From Sinotaia quadrata (lineage: Eukaryota > Mollusca > Gastropoda > Architaenioglossa > Viviparidae), in the NCBI GenBank assembly GCA_028829895.1, contig CM054179.1, positions 53,419,391 to 53,483,390 of the forward strand: a DNA stretch of 64,000 bases, read 5' to 3'. Below, one piece after another: positions 34,136 through 46,330 of the stretch; the stretch's first letter is position 1; each line of letters opens with the position of its first letter. The notes beneath the pieces were generated by a model that searched no databases, was not told where the DNA came from, and saw only the letters and a list, made by a program, of their open reading frames with translations. The position numbers and the translations under genes are program-made.

Positions 34136-35837
34136 TGTGCCAAAGACGAAAATCCTTTATTACTGAAACATTGCCATAACCAGCAGGCTCTCTAGAAAAG
34201 AAGTATGGACAAATAACTGACAAGATTGACACCAGGGGATGTTGTAAAATGTAAATGGTTGTCGGTGTAAATATGATACGACTGTTGGCTGATAAGTATA
34301 TACACATGATATTTCATCTATGCAGTAGGAACCAAATATACATTTCTCTCCCCCCCCCCCCCAACGCACACACCAGTTCTCTCAGTAAATATCCTGTCTT
34401 GTTATCAGTTACTCGTATTCTGTTTCATTTCACTGGACTCTTGACGCGCTTGAATGGTACTTTACTGGGTGGACTGATACGGTAGGAACTGGGTGGCCTA
34501 AAAATCTAGGTGGTGCCTCACACACAGGAGGTCAAAGAGTCATACCCTTATCCAATGCCAGTCAGTAGCGTGATTTGCATAGCTGGGATGCCTGCTTCCC
34601 TTGAATTCCCTTTCTGCCAGAACTAATATTGTTACATGGTTTGGGGTTTGTTTCCGCAGTATCGACTGAAATTTGGTCCCCAATGATCTTCCAACCTCCT
34701 TTTGGCTATTCAATCTAATAATCTACACGCACTAACACTATCTTTATCGATGTCGCTATTAATATTATTACTATTAATAATGACTGTAGATTATTATTCT
34801 TGATCTGAAGAGGCAGAATTTTTAAAATAACTCAGAAATTATATTTTATAAATTCTAATTGTGCGAATTCTCCCTTTGTTGTAGCTTTAATTGCAGCTGA
34901 TTAGATGTACGCCTGCAGGAATGTTACAAATATCAGAAATAATAGCGAGAAAGAAAAGGAAATAATACGTTTATTAAAATCACTTAATTCCTCTTTACAT
35001 CTGATATATCAGTTTTTTTCTTTATATTATTTTTTAATTCAAGATACACACAGTAGGGCAACTCTCTACTGTTGTTGTAGTATCCATATGCTAATAATTT
35101 TTATTTTTTTTGTGCAATATTAATTAATCGTCACTAAATTTATACATGGAATTGGTTTGTTGCAGATGACTTACAAGTGACCTACTTCTCTATATCCAAA
35201 TGATTCCACACCCACTGCACAGCCGCAGATGACCCTTTACAGTTGATATATGGATGCTGATATCAATGTTCCAGCATTTATTTTGTCAGCTGTTGATGAA
35301 TAACATTTAGTCTTTGATGAAATATTTCAGCCTTCATTGAAAATGAGTACCAAGAACATGTGAGAATTATTTGCATTTTCTCATTTCTGTTAGTCTGTTA
35401 TCCCCAAGAGCTTATTTTAAAATGATTTCCCATTTTTGTTAATTTGTGTTCTTAAGTCTTTGTTTTAAACCTGTTTTCTATTTCTTCTTTCTGCTAGTTT
35501 GCTTCCCCAAGTTTTATTCAAAATTATTTCCCATCTCTAACTTCTGTTAATTTGTTTCTCCGACAGCTTGATCTGAGAATTCTTTTATTTTCTTTTTCTA
35601 TTTTGTTTTCTGTATTGCTCTCTCAATGCTTTACAGATTATATTCTAGTGCGATTTCAAACATTATCAATAAATGCATCAGGGAATTCTGGGTATAATTA
35701 CAGAAATTACATATATCAGTATATTAGATGTACTTTATTCTACATGTAAAAAAAAACGTCAAAAGTGAAACTATTTGAGCTGAGAAATAGGCTTACAATC
35801 CTTTCGCAGACTCACATTTCAATATGTTTCAAGAGGT
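34136..35837. other. Non-coding stretch
   Basis: A run of about 14 C lies at 34349-34362. Loose copies of TTTGTTNATTTGTNTCCCCAAG recur at 35390-35570. No gene supported. Confidence 0.45.
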
Positions 35838-35840
35838 GAA

Positions 35841-35908
<68 letters not shown>

Positions 35909-35960
35909 CGTGTGTGTGTGTGTGTGTGTGTGTCTGTGTGCATGCATGCATGCGTGCGCT
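35838..35960. repeat. (TG)n microsatellite with TGCG interruptions
   Basis: About 120 bp of TG repeats interrupted by CG and ending in ATGCATGC. Confidence 0.98.
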
Positions 35961-37550
35961 TTTCTTGTTTTTATTGTTTGTTTGTGTGTGTCTTATCCTA
36001 AAACAGAGGATCTGCTACACTTTTAAAACACAATGATTTCTTTTTACAATGTGAACATGGAAAGAAAGTAAAAGCTGATAATGTTGGCTTATTACATGTC
36101 GACCTAATTACATGGCACGTTTAAATGAATAATAATAATTCAGGGCAGAAGCGCTTAATCTTAACTTTATTTAGTTTAGTTATCGGTTAATCATCTCTAT
36201 AATCATCTTAATAATCCACAGGAGAAAGCCTTTTTAATATCGGTATTTTGAGTGTCTTTAGGAACAAGTTGGAGCCAGTTTTATTACTAGGTTGTTCCCC
36301 TAACCTCTCTCGTGGCTCCCATGTTTCTGCTGCCAAATCTTTTCCTTTTTCCAAGAGGGCGTATGGATGGGTTTGCTTCATCACTCAGACACTGAATTAT
36401 AGACTGGTCAAGTATCAGTCCCAAGTGTGACTTACTGCACTGTTACCTCACTTGCCGAGATAAGAAATGGAAAGGTTCATTTGCAAGACTTTTGTTGTTT
36501 GTTTGGTTCCCCACCCCACCCCTCCTAGAAACCAACATCAACAACAACCATTATTACAAAACAGTAATGGATTGCTGGAACAACAGACTATCTCTCATCA
36601 CTAAGTATGCTCATTTAGGACCCCCTAGATTGCTTTATGACTTGTAGATATATATAGTAATATTCACGCCAACAGAGTGTCTGAAGTGTCAACTCTAACA
36701 GTTGTTTTATCTGTTGCATTTAATTCACTATCGGCGGTGAATGGTCTTGTATTATTTAATAAAGCCACAGACTCATTTGCCAGAAGATTATTCTATCTAG
36801 GCGTGACAGAGTCAGGTGTTTGACCAATCACGTCATTTGTAGTCGGGTTCGTACCTAAACTGGGGGTGAGATAGAAACAGGCATGCACACAATACCAATA
36901 TTGATTTCTGCTAATTAGGTAATAAAACGTATTTGAATGTTATGTCCTTCATTAAAGTGGTCGTGTATGCAGTCTTTTATTAGTAGCTTTATGAGGAAAA
37001 CGCTGAGAGAAAAACAAATGCAAGTTACTCTCTTTTTTAAGTCAAAAGCGAGATTAGAATTGACAGGAACTTCCATAGCCCTCCACCCCCTCTCTAGTGC
37101 ATGTATACTCGTACGAATTTTCGTTAATTGTACATTAGCCCTGACACAAGAATACTCAGTGGAAACGTATACAATAGCGCATCTGACTGCATAAAGCCAA
37201 GTACCGCTGCGCTATTTTCTTGTTTCTTATCTCGAATGTCACTGTTGAACTTCCATTTTTTTTTTTAATTTTAAAAAACACACAAAAATCAAAACTGGAA
37301 TGAGGTAATCCTGTCACAAGTTAATGCTCCAAGAGTACTGGGAGTTGAAAGGAGTTGTGAAACTCTGCCTTACTTGGTAGCAGAGAAGGCGCCACCTTTC
37401 CCCTAAAAGTCTAGAGACAAGAAATAAAAGTGCGCTCCCTTAGAGTCTCTCTTTGCTACTTCTTAGTTTTGCGTAGAATACACTTAATTATTAACGTGTA
37501 ATGTATGTGTGCTGACTGCCTGAGATAATATGTCGTGTGCTCCATTTCAG
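35961..37550. other. Non-coding stretch
   Basis: Mostly unique. A slightly GC-rich segment lies at 36230-36470 and a frame at 36937-37194, neither with a recognised domain. Confidence 0.4.
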
Positions 37551-37622
37551 ATGGCTATTGACGAGGAGATTTACGAGCTTGCAAGCCGTAAAGTTTTGGA
37601 TCTGATTTCATCCGGTGCATAG
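37551..37622 (+). CDS. Weak candidate terminal exon or small ORF
   Basis: TCCATTTCAG at 37541-37550, a good acceptor, is followed directly by an open frame of 23 codons starting with ATG (MAIDEEIYELASRKVLDLIS, then SGA) and ending in TAG. The peptide is amphipathic and protein-like and stands out from its surroundings. It could be the last exon of an unidentified plus-strand gene, a small ORF in a 5' leader upstream of the 38,518 candidate, or chance. I do not recognise it. Confidence 0.25.
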   Translation: MAIDEEIYELASRKVLDLISSGA

Positions 37623-38315
37623 AATGAATATCTGTCAGGTGCGTGGAGACGATAGAAAATGGGATTAGTTCTGGCAGCATGTCCCGTCTCTCATAGATCC
37701 AAGTGCTAAAGCAGCGTGGCATCCCAGTGACCAACAGCAGTGGTACACACACTACCGATCTGAAACCGGTTCGATCTTCGTGTTGTGATTGGATAGCGAC
37801 TCATGCCAGTCAAAACGTTTTCATGCTATTATTGCTTCACAAGGAAAAGGTTCGTTCGTGGGCAGAATTGCCTGCGTGTCCACTATACGACGTGTCCTCA
37901 GTCACAGACATTAGTGTAACCAGGAGATGAAAAACCGAAAAACCAGTGGTGAAGTTGATGTGACAGTACCACAGTGAATGGTGTGCTGTCGAACCAGCCA
38001 TGCTAATCGATAAGACAGCGACTGTGCTCACTGAAATGCATCATCCATTGGAGTAAACTGCGGTTAAAACAATACTGGACAGTAAAACTAGTGAGTCTAA
38101 ATGTAGGCAGTCCACTGCATCATCTTGAAAGTCCATTGCGTCACCTTGACAGTCCGCTTCATCATCCAGAAAGTCCTCTGTGTCATCTGGAAAGTGCTCT
38201 GGTGAATAAATGAGACGATTCTCTGTAATTAAGCAGGTCGCATATACACGTCACGACTTGCAAGTGAGTGATTGTCAAGTGTTGTAAATCATCGGTGAAG
38301 GAATTAGCAAGAGCT
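37623..38315. other. Possible leader / upstream region
   Basis: GC-richer than average. Loose copies of CATCATCTNGAAAGTCC recur at 38115-38200. No continuous gene. Confidence 0.35.
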
Positions 38316-38429
38316 TTGTGTGTTTCAAAGGGTGGAAAGTCTGCCTGGTTCTTTATCGTCATCGTATGCTCGGCATTGTGTGTTTCAAAGGGTGGTAAGT
38401 CTGCCTGGTTCTTCATCGTATGCTCGGCA
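38316..38429. repeat. Two-copy direct repeat, 60 and 54 bp
   Basis: TTGTGTGTTTCAAAGGGTGG, AAGTCTGCCTGGTTCTT and ATCGTATGCTCGGCA occur twice. The second copy lacks 6 bp. Confidence 0.95.
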
Positions 38430-38517
38430 TTTGGAGTATATATCGCCTCGCATCACTGTTCAGCCTTTGCGACAGGGACACTACTCTGACTGTCCTGAAT
38501 CCCCTGTGCCTGCTTAA

Positions 38518-38623
38518 ATGGCGCACCTAGGGAGAAGCTCGTCTTTTGGACCTGATTTAGGTCGAAGGATTATTCGCCCTCTTCGGTCTTTGTCCTTCAG
38601 ACGACTTGGAGAAATGATTGTGG
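38518..38623 (+). CDS. Candidate first coding exon, unidentified gene
   Basis: An ATG at 38518, immediately preceded by an in-frame TAA, opens 35 codons plus one base and ends at a consensus donor, GTGG|GTAAGT, with GT at 38624. The peptide starts MAHLGRSSSFGPDLGRRIIR and continues PLRSLSFRRLGEMIV. It is basic and serine-rich, with RRLG/RSLS contexts that resemble basophilic-kinase sites, and looks like a flexible cytoplasmic N-terminus. It leaves phase 1, as do the candidate exons at 3675 and 57808. No acceptor that completes the gene was identified downstream, and the minus-strand frame over the same bases (38514-39005) is a shadow. I do not recognise the family. Confidence 0.4.
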
Positions 38624-39735
38624 GTAAGTGGCACATTATTGCAAAAGACAACTGTTCACACGTGGCAGGTTTACAATCAGCGTCGCGCGCGCGAGTACAC
38701 ATAAAAAAATAAAAAAATAAAAAAAGCGCACACATGCGCGCATGCTTACAAGAACACTCCCGCACACACACATGCAGATGATACATTTGTGAAAAGGTGC
38801 AAGAAAATGCGCCTAGAGAGACAGCTTGATTAACTGATTTAACACCAAATTTCTGGGTGTTGTTGTTTTGTTTTTTGTTATTTTTGTTCATCCCGTTTGG
38901 AAATAAAAGGAGTATATATTCAATGAATTCTGATATAAAGCTGATGTTTTGCTTGACATCTAGACACGTATATAAGTAATACACCTTTAAAAGGAAACTA
39001 ATCAATTGATATTAAATGACTAGTGTACCAATAAGCAGGCTGTGCTAGAGAGCAGCGTGCACCCGGGCTCATTTAATTAATTATTATCTTTCAAGCTCTC
39101 TAGCTGTCATTATGCGTGCGTGCGCGCGCGCGCTGTTGTACGTTTTCTGATGAAATTGACAATCTGATCGCAGTTTAGTGTGTGTTCGGGGAAGAAAAGA
39201 AACTTGCCAAAGTCGCTGACGTCGAGTTTAGCAGCTGAACTCTTAGATCGACTCAAAGGTGGTCACAGGAATTGAGTATAAAGACTAAAATTATAAAAAT
39301 TAAAATTATTGAAAACTCAATTTTACAAGTTGTTGACTTCGATGGGTTCAGTATACATACGAGAAGGGAAGCAACGAATCATTATAAATAAGTAGATTAA
39401 TACTTCATTAATAACTTAACTAAAGTATGCTGTACCTGGCACGTTATTGCTGGGGACGGGGCGGTGGGAGGCGGGGCATTTTAAACTTTAACTGAACCCA
39501 ATGATAAAATTAAAGCTGTGAACAGACACAAGTACGTGACGTCTTGAGTAGGAATACTATTTATTTCTTAAATTCCAAAATTATATTTGCAAAAATTGCC
39601 AGTGGATATTTAAGAAAATGTCTAAGGGATTTCTCCGGTCCAGCAGATAATTTTTTGTTTCCATTCGTCAAAGAATCCTGCACGGTCTGCAATGTATGGG
39701 ACTTGCCTTACTGTCACATCTATCGATCTAACAAA
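38624..39735. other. Intron-like sequence
   Basis: Begins with the donor above. It contains GC/CA alternating tracts at 38682-38775 and 39112-39134 and otherwise AT-rich unique sequence. No further exon recognised. Confidence 0.4.
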
Positions 39736-39739
39736 CTGA

Positions 39740-40760
39740 CACTTTGGCTACTACAATCATACCTGTCGAACTGACACTATGACCACTACTATCACATATG
39801 ACACTGTGGCTGCAACTATCAAAACCTGACACTATGGCGACTAAAATCATACTTGACACTATGGCCACTACTATCATACCTTACATTATGGCCCTAATAT
39901 CATACCTTACACTATGGGCCTACTATCATACCTTACACTATGGCCATTACTATCACACATTACACTATGGCCATTACTATCACACATTACACTATGGCCA
40001 TTACCATCACACATTACACTATGGCCATTACTATCACACCTTACACTATGGCCATTACTATCACACCTTTCACTATGGCCATTACTATCACATCTTACAC
40101 TATGGCCCTAATATCACACCTTACACTATGGTCATTACCATCACACCTTACACTATGGCCATTACTATCACATCTTACACTATGGCCCTAATATCACACC
40201 TTACACTATGGTCATTACCATCACACCTTACACTATGGCCATTACTATCACATCTTACACTATGGCCCTACTATCACACCTTACACTATGGCCCTTACCA
40301 TCCTACCTTACACTATGGCCATTACTATCACATCTTACACTATGGCTATTACTATCACATCTTACACTATGGCTATTACTATCACATCTTACACTATGGC
40401 CATTACCATCACGCCTTACACTATGGCCATTACCATCACACCTTACACTATGGTCATTACCATCACAATTTACACTATGGCCATTACCATCACGCCTTAC
40501 ACTATGGTCATTACCATCACACCTTACACTATGGCCATTACCATCACACCTTACACTAAGGTCATTACCATCACAGCTTACATTATGGTCATTACCATCA
40601 CACCTTACACTATGGTCATTACCATCACACCTTACACTAAGGTCATTACCATCACACCTTACACTATGGTCATTACCATCACACCTTACACTATGGCCGT
40701 TACTATCAATCTGACACTATGGCCGTTACTATCAATCTGACACACACCATGGCCCCTACT
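39740..40760. repeat. Long minisatellite, 27-bp unit, about 37 copies
   Basis: About 1 kb of head-to-tail 27-bp units (CATTACTATCACACCTTACA, then CTATGGC). Variants include ATTACC versus ATTACT, GGCC versus GGTC or GGCT, and a few 3-6 bp deletions. Variant types cluster in blocks, for example the GGTCATTACC type at 40440-40680. A period of nine codons keeps all three plus frames largely open (253, 168 and 150 codons). These are artefacts of the period. Confidence 0.98.
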
Positions 40761-41857
40761 ATCTGTGGCGGAGTTCATTTTCTTGTCCCTATTTTTAAAC
40801 ATAATTATTATATAGTCTGTTAAATGTCAACTTCACATACCTTTGGGTACACATATTTCTGTAAGTACTAGAGTTAAAATAACAACTCAGGTAAAGAATA
40901 TGCTAGAACTTGCTGATGTAATCCAAACCAGTCCATAGTGGATGAGTAATATTTATTATCCAATAGTTTAAGGTTTACAAATAACAAATTAGCCACTGGG
41001 CAGAGACTAAAACTATTATCTATTTAAGAAAATTCAATATTCTAATCATTTTGATTTTGACGTAACTCAAGTCCAGTCATGAAAACGTGATCGTTAGCTT
41101 AATGATGAGTTAACTGATTGATTGAGAGAGAATGGACTTATAAATATTTTGTAAACTTTGCTATTGATATATTATTTTTTGTAATTTAATGTCAAGATGT
41201 ATTATGTGGAAAAAATACTATTTCTACAGTTGTGAATGTAATATGTTAAACACATGACATTGTTTCTAGCAGAAACACATTCACACTTGATTATGTTGTA
41301 TTTATTATGATGACTGCATGGGTACATAAACCTAATAAGTATTGTTGCAGAAATTGTAAGTTGAGAATGATTTAAGAAAGAATGGAGAATAGAGATGATT
41401 AAACTTGGAACTTAGCATTCCTCTCTGATGTGATGTTTCAGAAAGGAGCAAACTTATTTTTCCTTTTCTTCTTTGTACACTTGTGATGGATTCGAGAAGT
41501 TTCCATCCTAAAGTGTAGCAGTTGTGTTGATTGACTGCACCCTGTTTGTGTGTATGCGGACAAGTGTGTCTGACTCAACAGTGGAACTTTCTAACAAAAG
41601 GAGAGCTAGAAGTTTGTTAATGTGATTGCTTACTTGAGACACAAATACAGCTAATGTGTGCCTAGATTAGTTTCAAGGGACCTACAATTTAGGAGCATTC
41701 TACAACATGCTTAGCACTGGTAAAATTCTGCATAAATGGTGATAAATGAAATGTTAATATATTAGGTTCCCCCCCCCAAAAAAAAATAGTTACTATATGA
41801 TATTTTTTATTCCATAACAAGGTCATTTGAAACGTGCTGCTCCTTATTTAGTTATTT
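40761..41857. other. Non-coding stretch
   Basis: AT-rich unique sequence; a C-run then an A-run lies at 41768-41786. No gene seen. Confidence 0.5.
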
Positions 41858-42495
41858 TCAACTCTTTATCAGCACTCATTACCTCTCATTAGTTACTTAT
41901 ATCTCTTTATCAGCACTCATTACCTCTCATTAGTTACTTATAACTCTTTATCAGCACTCATTACCTCTCATTAGTTACTTATATCTCTTTATCAGCACTC
42001 ATTACCTCTCATTAGTTACTTATAACTCTTTATCAGCACTCATTACCTCTCATTAGTTACTTATATCTCTTTATCAGCACTCATTACCTCCAATTTATTT
42101 ATTTATATATTTTATCAGCATTAATTACTTCCAATTTATTTACATCTCTTTATCAGCACTAATTACCTCTAATTTGTTTATTTATATCTCTTTATCAGCA
42201 CTAATTATCTCCAATTTATGTATATAACTTTATCACCACTAATTACCTCTCCCAATTTATTTATTTATATCTTTATCAGCAGTAATTACCTCCAATTTAT
42301 TTATTTATTTCTCTTTATCAGCACTCATTACGTCTCATTAGTTATTTTATCTCTTTATCAGCATTCATTACCTGTCATTTAGCTATTTATATGTTTAACA
42401 GCATTAATTACCTCAAATTTATGTATATCTCTTTATCAGCATTCGTTACCTTATTTATTTATATCTCTTTATCAGCATTCACGGCCTCCCATTTA
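41858..42495. repeat. Minisatellite, about 41-bp unit, 15 copies
   Basis: The first six copies are nearly identical 41-bp units (CTCTTTATCAGCACTCATTA, CCTCTCATTAGTTACTTATA). Towards the right, copies diverge into CCAATTTATTTATTTATAT variants, so the left side is the most recently amplified. Confidence 0.95.
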
Positions 42496-43589
42496 ATTCT
42501 CTTTATGAGTACTCATTTGATTTGTTCCGTTCTTTGCCCAAAGCAGGATGAGTCATTTTCTTTGCATATCGCTCTAAAGAGAATCTCGACAAAACAAGGG
42601 TGGTGGTGGTGGTGTACATTCTCCTACGCACGGGTTGATACAGCGGTTTTTAAATGTGTATGATTGTTTAAGCATTTTCCTCTGAGTGTGCGTGTTAATG
42701 TTAAGCCTGCCGTCTGTATCCCGCACTGCATTCCTAGCTAGGTATGCAGTTTGGAAACTAGTGCATAGAGCTGTAGTCCAAGGGAAATAAGTGCGTAACG
42801 AATTTCATTAAAGAATTTGATTGGTTTACGTCCCTTTATATTTCTGAAAATTATGAAAGGTACTTTATTTATTTATTTATATACCCATTCATTCATTCAC
42901 TAGGACTTACAGACCTCGATTATACTATACTGACTGAACATATTTTTAGCGCATCTTCCAATATGAAATATTGCAAAAGAGAGTGTGACATTTTTATGCT
43001 CTTGCGTTTTTCAATATTTCCAAAGAATATACCTACATATAGATTTTATAATGTAGTAAGAGGAAGAACAGAAGAAACAAGATGAATTTTTCACTCAAGA
43101 TGAAAATAGATGAAAAATCCTACCAAAATATTTTGCTAATATCAAATACAGACCCGAACTCAGTTGTTTGTAATTATTTGCATGAAATATGAACGTATTT
43201 GACGCTATTCTCTGAGGGACAGGTCAAGCTATATAGGGTTTCAACAAACTACACACATACCATCACTGACCTAATTACATCAAGCCTGCGTCATAAGTCA
43301 CGTCACAAATTTGCATCGCTACTGACTCGGGAGTGTGGGGTGGAGGTGGGGGAAAGTTTACAAGATAAATGGGTGCATAGCTCTTGACAAAGGTCATAGC
43401 ACTTTTTGAGGCTGTAATGTGAACGGGATGAAGTTGGGGGAGGGGGGTGGTGGGAAGCAAACAAATTGTCCCTGTGGTAAACTGTTTGTCAGATCTTGAG
43501 GGAGGTCATTATCAGCTTGCGTAGGCGGACTTTCGTTGAGGAAATGTTCACAAGTTTAATAAAGGGTCTAAGTCTGCTTTTTACACTAT
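42496..43589. other. Non-coding stretch
   Basis: Includes GGTGGTGGTGGTG at 42599-42613, (TTTA)n at about 42865-42885 and a G-rich tract at 43434-43455. No gene supported. Confidence 0.45.
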
Positions 43590-43681
43590 GCTTGAAATAA
43601 TTTTCCGGTCTCAGAGAACCCCTGCATCTTTTTCAATCACCGTCTCTCGGGGAACCCCGCGACTCAAGTTGAGAAACCCTG
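43590..43681 (-). mobile_element. hAT-like terminal fragment
   Basis: Read on the minus strand, the segment starts CAGGGTTTCTCAACTTGAGT at 43681 and continues CGCGGGGTTCCCC, with GGGGTTCTCTGAGACC further in. A terminus of the form CAGNGGTTCTCAA followed by C/G-rich inner copies is typical of hAT-superfamily elements. I could not find the matching opposite terminus or a flanking 8-bp duplication, so this is probably a truncated or solo end. Confidence 0.45.
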
Positions 43682-45060
43682 TTTTAAGTTTTAAAAAATA
43701 AATATTATTAAAATGCATTTATGTGTAATCGATTGTGAATTAACTTATCTCCTTTCATTTTATTTTCATTTTTAAGTTCATATAATTTTGCTTATTGGTT
43801 TGTCTTATATATTCGGCTCAGTAAATATCAAAACCACAATATCTAGACAAAATTATCTAAATGACATGTTAATGAAAATGATCAATTCTGTTATTTTAGT
43901 TACTATCCGTGACATAACACAACCCTATTTATTGGTTATGATGATTATTATTATTTAATCATCCATAACTAATTACAAGTGATGAGAATCTTAATTTATG
44001 TTATTAACATTTCTCCAGCAGACACCACTCGTCTCTCACTTCACGTATATGCGGGCGCTGTAAATGTTTTCTCTCTTCCAAAACATTTACCGCCACACAA
44101 TATTTCTGTGGGTGGAAAACGTCTTAACAAAGGAGAAGATAAATCCGTCTTTTAATCTATATTTAGTGAGCCACCATCCACCCACTATTTCTCCAACATA
44201 TGGTTATCATAATGTGTAAGAAAGTAAATAAATGTAACAATAATTTATTAAAATCAACAAGCAAATATACAACAGGAATATAATCAAAGAGCATTGACAA
44301 TTACACCACTCCACAACAATGTTTGATTAACACTAGACACAGAAATCAGCAGTCACATTAACATATATATATATATATAATCAAGTTCATAGACATAATT
44401 CATCATAGACATGAGATGGAGTTGTAGAGAAGTAATTATAGTTAAAATACATAACCTTTTCAATGATGGCCACTGTCACTAGCATGTGTTCACATTCACA
44501 CAGTTTGCAACAAGTCACTGTCTTCCTTTTTTAGATCAAAGTCCCATGTACTTCTTCTAAGTATATGACACAATTGTTCCAGAGTCTTTGATGTGCTCAC
44601 AAAGCACACAATGGAGAACCGTCCAGAACTTCACATGCACTAACAAAGCTAATCATGCTGTATGTTCTAGAATCTCTGTGTGCACTACTCAAGCACACAA
44701 AGAGGAATGTTCAAAATAGTCTTTATAAATTCTGGAGACATATTCAAACATCAATTTTTTTTGCTATATTAATTCTCGAACTGAATTCAAAAGAATCAAT
44801 TTACAGCAACATGTTTACTGATTTACTGATATGTTCAATGATAACATTGGACACACACACCAACATGATCCCACCAGCAGAGTACAGTAGTCACTGTGGT
44901 CTGAAGCAGATCAAATGCACCAAACAAAAAAAAAATGGTGTGCTTCTCTCTGCAAAAGGCAAATTAAGGCAGCACTAAATTTCAGACAAATTTCATCTCT
45001 AAACCCCTTTCTCTCTTACAAACATTCTCAACTAATAAAGCCTGCAACAATTTTGTTAGC
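43682..45060. other. Non-coding flank of the retrotransposon
   Basis: AT-rich; (AT)n at about 44362-44378. Loose duplication of GTGTGCTCAC...AAGCACACAA segments at 44590-44700. No gene seen. Confidence 0.5.
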
Positions 45061-45065
45061 CCAAT
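45061..45065. repeat. Target-site duplication, left copy (CCAAT)
   Basis: CCAAT directly flanks the left LTR and recurs directly after the right LTR at 52349-52353. Five-base duplications are typical of Ty3/gypsy integrases. Confidence 0.93.
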
Positions 45066-46107
45066 TGTTACGTTTCCAGTATTTATTTAAAGACCCTGCT
45101 TAGAATAATTAAAAGACTTTAAATATAATTAATTCTTCCTCTCATATTCTACGCAGACTGGTTGCTCAATTTATTATCTGACTAATTAAAAGTGCGTCTT
45201 GTAGTTCAGACGACAAATTTACAGACTAATAAACTGCGAACTTTTAGCTAGATTTGAAAACAGTTAAATCCCTCTAAATTAATATGCACTCGTCATCAAT
45301 CTTTCTGCTCATCCGCCCCCATTCAAATCTAAGAATTAATCTAATTGGTCTATTGTGCATAGAAATCAACTACTAAGAGGTATTAACAAAGAAAATAAGA
45401 TTTAATAAAGTTTAACAAATTAACAATAAATCGAATGCAACGCGAATAGTCCTCACTCTGTCTTTACGCGCCTATGCCTGATTTTTGTCAATCTAAATTG
45501 CCAGAAAAGTGTTCCTTTGAGATCTGTACACTTGATCTTGCACTTAGCTTTATTCTTGTATCCTTGGTCTCAACACTCAATCATGCCGGTTCGTTCCCTC
45601 AGTCCCCCTTTAACGACACACGTGGTGCATAAGGAATGATGTCCCTTTGTTAGTGGCTAGGAACTGGAATTTTTGCAGCATGGCCCTCAGAGTGGATTTC
45701 GACACGCTTACACCAATAAGCTAATGCAGGTGAGGCATGGGTGAACATGAACCATGAGCCGACCTTTGAGAGAAGTCGAAGGGTACCTTGATTCTCTATG
45801 GCGCCGGCTGCCTCTCACGACCCGAGTAAGCTGATGGAATTAGCTAAAATGTGCTCGAAGTGAGGGAGCGGAAGCGTGTGGGTACATATATAGAAAGGTA
45901 TATTGCGTATCACGTGACTGTTCGCAAAGCATGTGGTTGGTTCGAGAACTGGACAATGGTCCTAAAGTTACATAACATCTTGACCTGTTCTAGAAGCACC
46001 TAGAAAAAGGAAGCTTTGAACAAAGGGCCAAGGGTTTCAAATATTCGAATTTGAAGTAAACAAGGCAAGTGGGTCACGAAGTCGGACAATTTTATCAGAC
46101 TGTGACA
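45066..46107 (-). repeat. 3' LTR (1,042 bp)
   Basis: Starts TGTTACG and ends TGTGACA on the plus strand, that is TG...CA with imperfect 6-bp inverted ends (TGTCAC/GTAACA in element sense). A TATATAT box lies in the first quarter in element sense (about 45886-45892), and AATAAA occurs in element sense at about 45170-45175 and near the distal end at about 45081, as possible poly(A) signals. It matches the other LTR base for base by eye. Confidence 0.97.
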
Positions 46108-46120
46108 CCCCCTTGCTTTT
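46108..46120 (-). other. Polypurine tract
   Basis: Immediately before the 3' LTR, the element-sense strand reads AAAAGCAAGGGGG. This purine run sits exactly where second-strand priming occurs in LTR retrotransposons. Confidence 0.9.
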
Positions 46121-46330
46121 GAGGCGTTTATCTTGCCAAAGATAAAATGCCTCCTACAAATTATGTATGATAAAATGTAGAAGTCCACAATGAAGAAAAA
46201 TTTACACAAAAAAAATTTCGACATTCCTAGAAATAAAGTGTGCAACTATATTTCATATTTACAGGAAGGAATCCGTAGGGTTCAGTTAATTGATTAAACA
46301 ACATTCTATCAGTACCGGCACTTGATGGCA

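Noticed and set aside
35824..36036. Cysteine/valine-rich frames
   Set aside because: Translation of a (TG)n microsatellite.
38514..39005. 163-codon minus-strand frame
   Set aside because: It spans low-complexity A/CA-rich DNA and overlaps the plus-strand candidate exon; no domain.
39798..40740. Open frames of 253, 168 and 150 codons
   Set aside because: All plus frames of a 27-bp tandem array are open; there is no domain and no start or splice context.
46000..46330. Possible env or third frame downstream of gag-pol
   Set aside because: Only about 210 bp separate the stop codon from the PPT, and the short frame there runs into the LTR; no envelope-like features.
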